From: Cutibacterium modestum | GTDB lineage: Bacteria > Actinomycetota > Actinomycetes > Propionibacteriales > Propionibacteriaceae | NCBI RefSeq assembly: GCF_008326345.1 | Contig: NZ_BJEN01000001.1 | Location: 372,001 to 436,000 of the forward strand | DNA: 64,000 nt | Direction: 5' to 3' | Shown: positions 26,770-37,756 of the stretch, piece after piece | How positions within the stretch are numbered: position 1 is the stretch's first letter | How the letters are laid out: every line of letters starts with the position of its first letter | The notes under the pieces: generated by a model | What the model was told of the DNA's origin: nothing | The model's input: the letters and a program-made list of their open reading frames with translations, nothing else | The model's database searches: none | Program-made: the position numbers and the translations under genes

Positions 26770-28547
26770 TCATCGAATCCCCGTACGGCCAAAATCATTA
26801 ATTCCATCCCACGGCGACGTCTGACGGCGTGCACCAACCAACGTAACCCTATCCCGTCCCATGCCACGTAGGTGTTCGGCCACCGCATGATCGAGTCGGT
26901 GCCGGCGTTCCAACCAGGTGTGACTATCCACCCACCCTGAGTCGTATCCCAGGGTGGAGTCCGGATCGATGATCGAAAGTACTTGGGAGCGCCCCAGCAG
27001 AGACTCAGCAGTTCGGGCTGCGCAAGATCGACGAAGGCGTCGCGAACCAGGCGGTGACGCAAGGAGGGCCACACCACTCCATCAGGCCCAGGATAGACGA
27101 TGAACGCGTCTCCGCTGATGAACCCGCCGCCCGCACTGGTGTCGGCGAAGGGATCAATTGGACAGACCGACAGTTGGCCGTAATAGAAGTTGAATCCCCA
27201 GTGCAGGAAGCCCTTAACACCAAACTTCCAGAGTTGCCAACCCAAGGCTCGGGTGCGCACCGATTCCTGGGCTATGAACCTGTTCGAGACGCCCACATCC
27301 TGGGCGACGCAGTGGTACACCCAGGCCGGTTCGATGCCATCGCGGCGAAAGTCCAGAACGGCGTCCGTAGCCACCACTGGTTCGTCCACCAGCTCGATGT
27401 ACTCAGGATGAGAAAGAGCTTCCAAGGTGCGGGCGCCCTCCAATAATGGCCGAGCAATGTCACTGGCCGCCCGATAGCTCTCCAGATGATGCTCATTCGG
27501 CTCATCTGAAACGTGGAAGACGACATGGTCGAGCCCGATACGGGACTCGAACCACTGCTTGAGAAAGGGCACCAGAGACGACAAGAAATACGCATACTCC
27601 GGGTCGGTAGCAGGAGTGTCCCAACCAAACCGGTCGACCACCTCGCCGTCAACGCTCATGCGGAACCGTGGGGTGAGCCGCGCCCCCCACTGGGTAAACA
27701 GATGGGGCACCTCGACACCGGCAATGCCGACCTGCTCTAACAACCGGATCCACCTCTCGAGTCTGTCAGTCCCGAAGTGGTATACCCCATCGTCACATGA
27801 GATATCGAGCAGCTGCACCGTCGGACGGTACGAGCCCGGTGCAGTGTCCAGGGGTGGGGTCCATAACGGGGTGAGTACCATGGTGACCCCCATCTGGGCA
27901 GCGGCACGCAACTGTTCGGCCACCACCCGCCAATGGGCCTCGCTCCACGGCTCCACGCCGTAATAGGTAGCAAGGCAGTCGGCGTGGAACCACTGAGTGA
28001 ACTCCACCCCGTGGTCAGGCAGCGCGGTGGGAACAACCTCCACGTCGATAGTGCGGTGGGCCACCTGCACGTCGGCCTCGAAGACTCGCACCTCGACGGG
28101 GGGCAGATCTCTTCCCGCCGACGGTAATTCGAGATCCACCCACACACCATGCCATCCCACATGAGTGAGGCGAGGCCGGCATGAGTACACGGTGGCATCG
28201 TCACCCCTCTCCTCATCGGCGCAGAGCGGTCTCAGCAGGTCAGGCATCATGCTGGGCTTACCTGTGAGATAGCCATCACAGCGGCCATCCCAGCAGGGCA
28301 CTCGCACAGGCACCAGCCCAATAGCCCAGAACCGTACCCCGGCATTGGTAACAACCTCGACGCGTAACGAGCCCGAGCCATTGTCATGGGGACGACGTCG
28401 GGTGCGCCAAGCGATCTGAAAGCTGACCGTCTGACCCGCAAACCCACTAAGCCGTGGGGATTCGGCAGAGTCGGGACAACGATCGGGCAGGATCTTGGTG
28501 AGGCCGTCGACGACAGCAACCTCAATGGAGGGGGAAACCACGGTCAC
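26770..28547 (-). pseudogene. DUF4091 glycosidase-like protein (GH123-like), frameshifted near its end
   Basis: A protein of about 592 residues if one missing base is restored. The N-terminal half is a beta sandwich, followed by a TIM barrel with EFTQWFHADCLATYYGV near 175, MVLTPLWTPPLDT near 220 and HVSDEPNEHHLESY near 330, where the Asp-Glu pair matches the GH123 catalytic acid. The DUF4091 C-terminal domain begins near 440. At 27018-27023 the frame slips, and only the other frame continues naturally (ARTAESLLGRSQVLSIIDPD) to the stop at 26770. GH123 enzymes remove beta-linked N-acetylgalactosamine. The GTG start at 28547 overlaps the permease stop as GTGA. Confidence 0.78.
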
Positions 28548-29353
28548 CCTTTCACTCCCGAAGCGGTCACACCCTGGACAAATTGACGTTGCAGGACCAC
28601 ATAAACCACCAGGGGGACCAGGAACGCCACGGTCGTACCAGCCATGACCATTCCGTACTGAGACGTGAACGCACCCTGCAACTGCGAGATGGCCAGGGTC
28701 ACGGTGGTGCGTTCGTTGGTTTGCAGGCTGATGAGCGGCCACATGAAGTCGTTCCAGGTGGTCAAGAAGGTGAACACCGTCAACGAAACGATCACCGGAC
28801 GGATGATGGGCAGGATTACCGACCAGAAGACCCGCAGGTCGCTGGCCCCGTCGATACGCGCAGCCTCGAGCAGGCTCAGCGGGATCGTCGTCATGAACTG
28901 ACGGATGAGGAATACCCCGAAGGCGTTAACCACCGGCAGTGCCAATGACAGTGGACTACCCAACATATCAAGTTCCCTGAAAATCAGGAACATCGGGATC
29001 ATAGTCACCTGTACCGGCACCATCATTGTCGCCAGATAGACCCAGAACAGGATCTTCGAACCGGGGAATGGTTTGAACGTGAATGCGAAGGCGGCCAGGC
29101 AACACACCACGTTATTGAGCACCACCGCGATAACCACGACGACGGTTGAAGTCAACAGGGCAGCGCCAAAGTGGTGCACGGTGAACAGTCGTACAAAATT
29201 CTCGCTAGTGAAACTGTCGGGATCGAAGTCAAAATTCAGAGTAACGGTGTTCTGGAAGGCATTGACGACCATCAAGACGAACGGCAACATCGCCATGATG
29301 AGTAGTAGGGCCACGACGATCAAGACGACGGCCTTTCCAGTGCGGGCCAACAT
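28544..29353 (-). CDS. Sugar ABC transporter permease (MalG-type)
   Basis: A 269-residue inner-membrane permease with six predicted helices. The EAA loop is visible as LLEAARIDGASDLRVFWSVILP (in pieces, near residue 183), which contacts the ATPase. The start at 29353 has a GGGAGG site and lies two bases after the upstream permease's stop; a longer frame overlaps that gene and is less likely. It works with the MalF-type permease and the solute-binding protein to import an oligosaccharide, presumably Gal-beta-1,3-HexNAc from context. No ATPase gene is present, so it would use a shared one encoded elsewhere. Confidence 0.9.
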   Translation of the reverse strand: MLARTGKAVVLIVVALLLIMAMLPFVLMVVNAFQNTVTLNFDFDPDSFTSENFVRLFTVHHFGAALLTSTVVVVIAVVLNNVVCCLAAFAFTFKPFPGSKILFWVYLATMMVPVQVTMIPMFLIFRELDMLGSPLSLALPVVNAFGVFLIRQFMTTIPLSLLEAARIDGASDLRVFWSVILPIIRPVIVSLTVFTFLTTWNDFMWPLISLQTNERTTVTLAISQLQGAFTSQYGMVMAGTTVAFLVPLVVYVVLQRQFVQGVTASGVKG

Positions 29354-29354
29354 C

Positions 29355-30269
29355 TCAATCCTCCCTGAAGCATGCGCGCTGGACGATGGCAACGACGAGC
29401 ACGACCACCAGCAGCGCCATGGCGATCGCCGACGAGTACCCTAAATCGAAACTGCGGATGCCCTGGAAGACGCTCATCACGATGGTCGTAGTGGCACCGC
29501 CGGGCCCGCCACCGGTCATCGAGTAGACGATGTCAAACACCTGGAAGCTCCAGATCGTCGACAGGACAACCACGGGTTTAAGGCCAGGTACGGTCACATG
29601 CCAGAACCGCTTTACCCCACCGGCACCATCAACCTTGGCGGCTTCGTACTGCTCGGTCGGGATGTCCATCACCCCGGCATAAAACAGCACCAGGAAGTAG
29701 CCGATATTCTTCCACACGGTCACCAGGGAGACCGCTACCAAGGCACTGACAGGCTTTCCTAGGAAGTTCTGTGGCTCCATCCCCACCTTGGCTATCACCC
29801 AATTGAAGAATCCCCCGTCCGGGGAGAGCATGTACTGCCAGACCGTGCCGACCAGCACCATCGACGCCACCACCGGTATGAAAAGAACCGACCGGGCAAT
29901 CTGGGAGAACTTGCGTCCGGTGTGGTTGGCCAAGAAGTCGGCGAGCAGCATCGGAATCATTACCTGCAGGGGCACAGCGATAACAGTGAAGATTGCGGTG
30001 TTCCGCAACGCCGACCAGAAGTTCTCGTCGCGCAGCATCACAACGTAGTTATCCAGACCGATCCATTTCGGGGAGGTAAAGACGTCGTAGCTGGTGAATG
30101 ACAAATAGGCTGACATCACGATAGGTGTGAAGGCGATGAGCATCATGATCACCAGGGATGGGACTACATACAGCCATCCCGACCAGTTGCGCCGATGAAA
30201 GCCACGATGCCCATCAGCATTGGGGCGGGCAGTCTGGGCCCGCCTCAACGTCAGAGTGGCGGAACTCAC
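29355..30269 (-). CDS. Sugar ABC transporter permease (MalF-type)
   Basis: A 304-residue permease with six predicted helices. A basic cytoplasmic head of about 35 residues precedes WLYVVPSLVIMMLIAFTP. The EAA motif is EQYEAAKVDGAGGVKRFWHV near residue 200, followed by the conserved VPGLKPV. The GTG start at 30269 overlaps the solute-binding-protein stop as GTGA, with GGGAGAGGG upstream, so the two are translationally coupled. It forms the second half of the membrane channel with the MalG-type permease. Confidence 0.9.
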   Translation of the reverse strand: MSSATLTLRRAQTARPNADGHRGFHRRNWSGWLYVVPSLVIMMLIAFTPIVMSAYLSFTSYDVFTSPKWIGLDNYVVMLRDENFWSALRNTAIFTVIAVPLQVMIPMLLADFLANHTGRKFSQIARSVLFIPVVASMVLVGTVWQYMLSPDGGFFNWVIAKVGMEPQNFLGKPVSALVAVSLVTVWKNIGYFLVLFYAGVMDIPTEQYEAAKVDGAGGVKRFWHVTVPGLKPVVVLSTIWSFQVFDIVYSMTGGGPGGATTTIVMSVFQGIRSFDLGYSSAIAMALLVVVLVVAIVQRACFRED

Positions 30270-31511
30270 TTGCCCTCTCCCAGCTGTTTGTTGCCCTCGG
30301 CAGCAGCGTCCTTCATCGCTTGTTCGGGCATCTTCTGCTCATTGAGCATCTGCTGCAGGTTCTTGTAGAGGGCGTCATAGGCCGGAGTGCTGTTACTGAC
30401 CACCGGCAACGGCTTGAGGATGTCACGCTGGGTAGCGTAGATGGGCCGGAAAGCTGCAGCGTAGGTGTTCTTTTCGTCCTTGCCAATGGGCGGAAAGTTG
30501 GCCTGCTTGTGGCAGCTTAGTCATCTGCTTACCCGACTCGACGAAGGTCATCAGGTCGTAGCAGGTCTTTTGCACCTTGCACCGTTTAGTCATGACCAAG
30601 GCGTCAGCAGCGATCATGGTTCCCTGCTGCCTCTTTTTCAGCGAGGTGACGTAGCCCCACTTCACACCGGCCTTGTCGATCCTCGGAGCGTCTTGCTCGG
30701 TATCGATCATCATCGCGGCCTTGCCGTCGGTAAACTGCTTGAAGCTTTGATCCATGACCAAACCAGTGGTGTCCTTGGGCAGGATCTCCTCGTCGTGGAG
30801 TTGCTTGATGAAAGTTGCGGTCTCGATGGCCTCGGGAGTGTCGAAGGCGGTTTTGGAGCCATCCTCGGCGAACAGCGAACCCCCGGACTGGAGCAACCAC
30901 GGGATGAACGAGGCGTTCATGGCACCGCGGGCAGGGTCGCCCCATGAGGCAGTGAAAGGCTGAATCCCCTTGGCCTTGAGGATCTTGGATATAGCGAGAA
31001 AGTCATCCCAAGTTTTGGGTGGCTCGACATGAGCCTTGGCGAAGAGACCCTTGTTGTAAAACAGAACGCGTGCTCCACCAACGACGAGGGGAAGACTGTA
31101 CTGCTTGCCGTTGACTTTGCCTTTGTCGAGGAAGAGCAGGTTGTCCTTCTGCTCCTGGGTGACCATTCCGGAGAGGTCGACCAACTGGTTTTTGGCGATG
31201 TAATCGCCCATCATCTCACCGTACATGTAGCCCACATCGGGGCCGTCCTTGCTGGCCATGCCGGTGAGGTATTTCGATTCGTAGGTGTCCCAGCTGATGA
31301 CGGTGACCTTGACGTCAACCTTGTTCTTTTTCTCGAAGGGTTTGACAATGTCGGCCCAAAGTTCAGCGTCCTTAGTGTTTGCGGCCAACGGTGGGACCCA
31401 CAGGTTGATGCTGTCGATCCTGCCGGACGACGAACCGCCCGGACCCCCGCCACAGGAGGCAAGCAGGGCGGTCGCAACAGCTGCGACTGCGATCGTCTTC
31501 AAGGCTTTCAC
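30266..31511 (-). pseudogene. Sugar-binding lipoprotein of the ABC importer, frameshifted
   Basis: A solute-binding protein of 414 residues once one extra base is removed. It has a signal peptide with lipobox LLASC, then family 1 sugar-binding blocks (INLWVPPLAANTKDAELW, DGPDVGYMYGEMMGDY, KAMMIDTEQDAPRID). One base too many near 30500-30504, in a GG pair, moves the frame. The true C terminus then reads NFPPIGKDEKNTYAAAF and EQAMKDAAAEGNKQLGEGK. Without correction the protein loses about 80 C-terminal residues, part of the second lobe, and probably fails to bind. The GTG start at 31511 has AAGGAG seven bases upstream. It heads the operon. Confidence 0.85.
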
Positions 31512-31609
31512 GGGTGTACTCCTTCGTCTGTGACCTTGATAGGTATGCTCTTGAATTTCCCCGGTTGCGGATTTCATCTCCGATGATGTGACCAAGAAAC
31601 CCGGCGGTT

Positions 31610-31626
31610 GTAAAAGAGTACTTTAC
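31610..31626. promoter_or_regulatory. Candidate operator between the importer operon and the ROK regulator
   Basis: GTAAA and TTTAC are arranged as an inverted repeat with a seven-base spacer (31610-31614 and 31622-31626), in an AT-rich patch in the middle of the 192-base divergent spacer. It lies where an autoregulating ROK repressor would bind both promoters. Only the position and the symmetry support it. Confidence 0.35.
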
Positions 31627-31703
31627 TACTGGTGGAGAATCAAGTAGATTAGGGAAATCGGTCGACAAGACGTAGCCGACGGTTGACGCAAGGAGGTTGG
31701 GCG

Positions 31704-32849
31704 GTGTTCGATGGCAGTGGTTCTGAGGGCGTAGTGAGTGGCCGCAACCTCGCCGACTTGCGCGAGCACAACCGCCAAACCGTGCTGCGATGCCTCATCG
31801 AGTCCACAGCCCCACTTACCATCAGGGAGCTCGCGCGCCTAACCGGTATCACCCGACCCACTGTGGCTTCAGCACTATCCGATCTAGTTGAGACTGGTGA
31901 CGCTCTGGAGGGGCAGGCCGATCACGCTTCGGGACGTGGGGGACGTCGACCTCACGTCTTCACCCTCAACGCCACCAAGCGGATGCAGGCCGGGGTGGCG
32001 GTCCGGCTGCAGGGGGTTGAGTTAGCCATCGCGGACTGGCAGGGGACCATCCTGGCCAGTGATTCCAGACCCCTGAGGGGACGCCCCCCAGCCGAGATCC
32101 TCGACAACCTCCTCGACGATCTATTGGTCGCCACAGGCATCACATCGGTTGACACCATGGTCATCGGGGCCATTGGCAGTGTTGGGCGCGACGGCGTGCT
32201 GCGACGCAACGAGACTTTGCCCGATATCTCCGCCCCTGGCTACTTCGAACGCCTGCACGACGCACGAGTCGGGCGAATCGTCATCGAGAACGACGCCGTG
32301 CTGGCGGCCGTTGCCGAGCAGCGAGTCCGGAACCTGCCCACAGACCGGTCCATGGTCTGTCTGCTCATCGATGCCTCCGTCGGAGTTGGGATCGTCCTCG
32401 ACGGGCACCCGGTTCGAGGCGCAGCCGGATACGCCGGGGAGATGAGCTACCTGCCCGGTTCGGGATGGAACGATGCCCACGTAGCCCTCATGGAACAGGC
32501 CCAGGCTCACGGTTGCACGGCGCAACGACTGTTTAAACTCGCCGGGGAATCCGACCCTCCCGCTTGGAGCCGGCTGGTGCTACGCAACTTCATTGACGAC
32601 GTCACCTTCGGTCTGACAGCCCTGATGGCCGCTCTGAACCCCGACCTGTTGGTCATCGGAGGTTACGCCTGCGCAGCCCATGAACCAATCCGACAACGGC
32701 TGACCGACAACTTTACCGGGGTGCTACCTCACCTTCCCGTCATTGAGCCGGCGTCGGCGGGCACCTCTGCCGTGGTGCATGGTGCCATCAGCCTGGCTCT
32801 CTCGTCATCGACGGAGCCGTCGTTGGCGACAAGCAACCACTCGGCATGA
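31704..32849 (+). CDS. ROK-family transcriptional regulator (NagC/XylR-type)
   Basis: A 381-residue regulator. A winged helix-turn-helix occupies residues 15-75 (LTIRELARLTGITRPTVASAL), followed by a ROK domain (GAIGSVGRDGVLRRNETLPD, VIENDAVLAAVAEQRVR and a long GVGIVLDGHPVRGAAGYAGEM in pieces). The expected kinase ATP site is not conserved, so it is probably a sugar-sensing repressor rather than a kinase. The GTG at 31704 has AAGGAGG seven bases upstream and is preferred over a TTG at 31683. It is divergent from the sugar importer and probably controls it and perhaps the secreted protein downstream. The inducer may be an N-acetylhexosamine or a galactoside. Confidence 0.88.
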   Translation: MFDGSGSEGVVSGRNLADLREHNRQTVLRCLIESTAPLTIRELARLTGITRPTVASALSDLVETGDALEGQADHASGRGGRRPHVFTLNATKRMQAGVAVRLQGVELAIADWQGTILASDSRPLRGRPPAEILDNLLDDLLVATGITSVDTMVIGAIGSVGRDGVLRRNETLPDISAPGYFERLHDARVGRIVIENDAVLAAVAEQRVRNLPTDRSMVCLLIDASVGVGIVLDGHPVRGAAGYAGEMSYLPGSGWNDAHVALMEQAQAHGCTAQRLFKLAGESDPPAWSRLVLRNFIDDVTFGLTALMAALNPDLLVIGGYACAAHEPIRQRLTDNFTGVLPHLPVIEPASAGTSAVVHGAISLALSSSTEPSLATSNHSA

Positions 32850-33083
32850 GCATTTCAGCGGGAAAATCTCAAAGATTGTGAAGGACTCTTACCGTACTTG
32901 TTACTATTTATCCGCCCATGATGTCGCCGCACCCGACACAGCACTGGCGCACATCCTGGCGAATAAGTGGAAAGACAGTGATGTCTCAACGAGGTCTAAG
33001 GGGGCTCCTTGACCCATCAGTGGGCGGACCTCGGAGAGGCCTACGGAACAATTCCAACCTCTGAACGAAGGAGTTCATCCCAC

Positions 33084-36000
33084 ATGAGGTATCAACGAAC
33101 AACGGGATTCTGGCTTACCGGAGTCATCGCCGCCGTAAGCCTGGGCCTCGTCGCCCTGCCATCCCCGAACACGGCGATGGCCGATCCCAGCACCACCCAG
33201 ACAACTCACGTCGATTGCTCGTCCTCCGCCTCGGGGGATGGATCAATCGACCATCCTGTCAATGGCGTTGACAAACTAGACAAGGCATTCGGCCCCGGAA
33301 AGCGAGTCCTGTTCAAACGAGGCACTACCTGCCGGGGGACGGTAGTCGTCAATGCCTCGGGCACCAACCACGCCCGTACGCTCATCGGTGCCTACGGCCA
33401 GGGGAAGGCCCCCATCCTCGACGCACAGGGATCGGCCACGAACCAGCGTTCGGTGATCGAGGTCGACGATCGGTCGCACATCACCATCCAGGATCTCACG
33501 GTGCGCAACGGGTGGTTCAGCAATATCTCAGTCGAGGCCCATAACGGACATGTTATGGAGGGCATCACCGTCCAACGGCGTCGCGGTCGAGGAAAACGCC
33601 TGGAAGGGTGGCCCCAACAAGGTCACCGACAACTTCTGGGTCATGGGAGTCGGCGGTGTTATCGTCATGCCCTGCTCGGCCAGATCGGCCATCAAGGATG
33701 TCGTCATTGACCAGGTTGAGGCCTCGCGCCAGCACTATGCAGGCGTCCAGGTGGGGTACCATCAGCTCCACCCGTGGAGTGACTATGAAAAAGGCATCAA
33801 ACGCGACGGCTACATGGTGCCAACGTGTTTTGATCAGGAGAGCAAACCCTATCCACACGTCTCTCCCGTCACCGGGATCCAGAACGCCGTGATCTCCAAT
33901 TCCTCATTACACGACAACGACGCCATGGGGGCAGGAATCTTCGGGGCCACTGACGTACTGCTGCGCAACAATGATCTCTACCGCAACGGTTCGGGAATCG
34001 GAAACCCGGGAAACACCATGAACGGAACAGGCGCCTGGTGGGACACCACCAGGCACGTAACCGCTGAATGGAACAACGCCTGGGGAAACCGAGTCGGGTA
34101 CAGAGGTCAGGACGGCACTGGGCTCGACGCCGACCGCAACACCAAGAACTCGATCATCCAGAACAACTATCTGCACGACAACGGCGGCTATGGCGCCTCG
34201 GTGATCGCTGCGTACGGTGACGCAAGTGCGACGATCCGGCATAACCTCATGGTCGACAATGGCACCCACGATCCAGACAGGTCCTCAGACATCATGATCT
34301 CGTCCTATTCCTCGCCTACCGAGGACGGCCGATCGGTAACCGGACAGGTCAGCGGCTTGTGGATTTACGGCAACACCATCCACCGCGACCAGGGCAAGGG
34401 CAATGCCCCCGGTATCCGGCTGCAAAGCCGATACCGTCCGAACACCGCAATCTCGATCGTCAATAACATCGTCAATCGCCCCGGTCGTGGCGGTATCTAC
34501 TCCTTCCAACCTACAGATGCAGCCGAGGTCGACATGGTGCGCGGAAACCTCGTCAGTACCGACGGAACCTTTGCACGCACCCAAGACGTTGAGGGACGTC
34601 CCACCTTCCTATCCACCGCACGCGATAACATGAACTGGCCTAAGGGCGACTCGTTCCGGCTGGCTGCCACTTCGCTAGGAGCCAGGAACGCCGTCGGCTA
34701 CGACAACGCGACCCTCCCGGGCAAGGCTCCGACAGCCCGGGGCGCGACAGATTTATGGGGCACGACCATTCCCGAAAAGTCCGGATTCGCCATCGGTGCC
34801 GACGTTGCGCCAGGGAAGGCCGCATCCGCAACCCCGAGATCTACACCGTTGGCACCTAGGCCAGTCTCGCCCGAACCGACGGTACAAGCTCCCCAGCTAC
34901 CATGGCGGAACACCATCCCGGAGTACGAGCTCCCGTCACAATATGTGTCAACCATCATGCGGGCTCCGAAAACCGACCGGCAATACCTCGCCCATCCCGA
35001 TACCATCAAGACCCGCAGCGGACGTCTCGTCACCACCTTCGCGAAGGGCCACGGCAAGGGCCCCATCATCATGATGATTTCGCAGGATCGGGGTCGGACG
35101 TGGGTCGAGAAAAAGAACACCCCGGCATCATGGGCAGGCTCGCAGGAAACCCCGACCCTATTCACCCTCGACATGCCAGATGGACGTGAACGACTGCTAC
35201 TGGTCTCGGCCAATCCCGGCTGGGGAACCGATCTGGCCGGACATCGGCATGGTTTCAACACCTCGTACTCCGACGACGATGGAGACACTTGGAGCGAGTA
35301 CAAGCACTTCCTGACCAAACGTGACCACGGAAACGTTGACAACGACGCCATCGTTGCGATGGCCTCACTGGTCCAGCTCCGGGACTCCCAAGGCAAGCCT
35401 CTCCCGAGATGGATGGGCATCTACCACGACCACGAATACGTCAACTACAAAACCATCCTGAGTTTCGACGGCGGCGTCGAAACGTGGTCCGATCCGGTAC
35501 CCCTGCTCGCTCAGCACCGTGAGATCGAGAGGGAGTACCAGATGTGCGAGATTGGCATGTTCCGCTCCCCTGACGGCAAGCACATCGTCGGCTTAGCCCG
35601 CAGTCAGTCCCACCGGCACCGTGCCACCCTCATCCAGTCCGGTGATGAAGGCCAGACGTGGTCCAAACCGAAGGAGCTGCCGGGTTCCCTGGCAGGAGAG
35701 CGCCACAAGCCGGTCTACGACCCAATCACTGGTCGCGTCGTGGTGTCGATGCGGGAGATCCGCTACGACCTCAACGGCAACGGCACTCATGACGGCGCCA
35801 AAGACTGGCGCGCCGGAAATTGGGTCGCATGGGTGGGCAGCTACGACGAGCTAATAAACCAGAAGGAGGGTCAGTACCGCATTCTGTTGTCGCATGACTG
35901 GTCGCAAAGTATCTACGGCGGCGACACCGGCTACAGCGGGGTCGTCACCTTCCCCGACGGCACCTTCCTCATGACCTCCTACGGGCACTGGGACGAGGCC

Positions 36001-36318
36001 TTTTCACGGTCATGGGTCGATCCGGCCACGCACCACTACAAGGTGACGACGGACCTCTCCTACATCCGTCAGGCGAAGTTCACCCTGCGTGACTTCGAAC
36101 GAGCCAACGGCATCGCGCCACAGCCCAAGCCGAGCGTCAAGCCAACGGTGGCTCCCACCGCAGCCGTAACACCAACACATCCGGTGACGGCTGCGCCCTT
36201 TGCGAACGAATCGCGCCTCGTATCCGAATCAGATGCGCCGGTCACGGGGCCCGCACCGAAGGTTGGGGTACCTCGCCCGGGGCTACCCGTTGCGGCGTAT
36301 GAAGTAGTTGCCCCATGA
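33084..36318 (+). pseudogene. Secreted beta-helix plus Asp-box (sialidase-like) protein, frameshifted
   Basis: A predicted 1077-residue exported protein if one extra C near 33571-33574 is removed. It has a signal peptide (FWLTGVIAAVSLGLVALPSP) and then a right-handed parallel beta-helix with Asn-rich repeats (NAVISNSSLHDNDAMGAGIF, NNDLYRNGSGIGNPGNTMNG) to about residue 540. A Pro/Ala linker follows, and then a beta-propeller with three clear Asp boxes (SQDRGRTW, SDDDGDTW, SGDEGQTW). The C-terminal 90 residues are Pro/Ala-rich without a sortase motif. The Asp boxes suggest a sialidase-type propeller; the catalytic FRIP arginine is not obvious, so the activity is unproven. The break would leave only about 165 residues. 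Confidence 0.8.
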
Positions 36319-36488
36319 CCACACGGCTATCCGCGGTGCCTACTACGGCGACAGGACGATGGGCTACAGCCTAGGGGTCTCCGTCCGCTCAGGGTAGAGT
36401 TGAAGTAGTGGGTCTGGCCACTAACAACGAACGGATGACAACACACAAAGCACCACCACCCTCCGCAATGATGCACGGGAGAAAAGGT

Positions 36489-37660
36489 ATGACAATGCGT
36501 TCCGATACTGCCGCACGCCACCGATGGGTGCGCGCATCATGCTCTCCCCGTTTCGCCCACGGACGGGATGGGAAAGCCGGGTACGGTGCGATAGTGGCCA
36601 TCGGCATGTTGACTACCATCGCCCTGACGACCCCACCAGTCAACGCCAACCCCACCGAGGGGGAGCCCACTCCGATCCATCCGTGACGGCTGCGTCGGGA
36701 TCGATCTCCTTGACCCCCCAGGTTCCCTCAGGAGTCATGACGATCATTGACGGCGCTTTGTCGGTGCGTGTGCGTCCTGACTTTTCCCAGGTGATCAACT
36801 ACACATTGGGGGTAAGTCTCTTGTTGGTCAGTATGGTGGAGCCTTGACGTCCATTAACATCGATGGTAAGGATCACAGGGTCAGTGTCGGCAAACCGATC
36901 GCAGGCAAGAACAACGTGAGTTACCGGTTGGCTTTCGCTGATTTGCCAGATGTGTCCATGACCGCACAGATCAGCGGCACGCTTACTTACAAGCTCACCG
37001 ACATCAAGGATCCGGACAAGCAGGTACATCGCATCCTTGTCCCCAACCTTGACCTGGTCAGCGTCACCGGCACCCACTCCCAGATGATGGCCGCCGATAT
37101 CTCGGTCGATCGTGGCAAGGCTCATTGACGTGCCCAAGGCAGACCTCGGTTCCGGTACTGTTTGGATGATTACTGCCAACACGTCGACTCTGGCAGCCGG
37201 ATTCGAGACGAACGCTATCGGCGACAACACCATCGACAACGGTGGCAAGGCCACGGCTCGTTTCATCCACACGACCAAGAAGATCGTCGAATTTGATGAG
37301 CCTGCAACCGGTCCGTTCGTCAAACTTGTGGAGACCTCCTCCCAGAGTGGTCAACCATTCGGCGGTGCCGGTGAGATTCGTCTCTCCGCCACCTGCTCGA
37401 GCGGATCAACGCCGGCAGTGCCCAGTGCCTCGGAAACGCCGCGCACCCCAACCGACCCCGACGGTCACGCCCAGTTTGCACCAGCCAAACAACCCGAAAT
37501 CCTCGAAAACCCTGACCCACCTCGGCCAACACAGCCGCCCCACCCAGATGCCCAGCACCGGGGTCCAGGGAAACGGGAAGGTTTGGCCCTTGTCGGGGAC
37601 TCGCAATACTGCGTGCCGAGTGAATGGCACACCTGCGTCGCTGGCGGTGATCCCAAGGCG
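36489..37660 (+). pseudogene. Decayed surface protein with LPxTG-like end
   Basis: Pieces of one gene in at least three frames. A start at 36489 (GGGAGAAAAGG upstream) gives a basic head and a hydrophobic export segment (YGAIVAIGMLTTIALTTPP), then a stop. Other frames continue with SGSISLTPQVPSGVMTIIDG and IGGKSLVGQYGGALTSINI. Next come KDHRVSVGKPIAGKNNVSYR and VPKADLGSGTVWMITANTST, and a Pro-rich stretch ending in MPSTG, which resembles a sortase signal (LPxTG). No membrane anchor and tail are readable after it. The frame changes near 36690, 36800, 37120 and 37430 show it is not functional. The family was not recognised. Confidence 0.6.
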
Positions 37661-37756
37661 CTAAGACGATCGACGGTGGGCGCGGTCATATGGTCTCGCC
37701 CACCGTTGGACCATCATGAACGGGGTACCACGTCATTACCCCCCCCTGACCCGTAC

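Noticed and set aside
26355-26770. Reading the DUF4091 protein as 795 residues through to 26355
   Set aside because: After about 27020 the C-terminal domain is found only in another frame; the long frame is the out-of-frame continuation.
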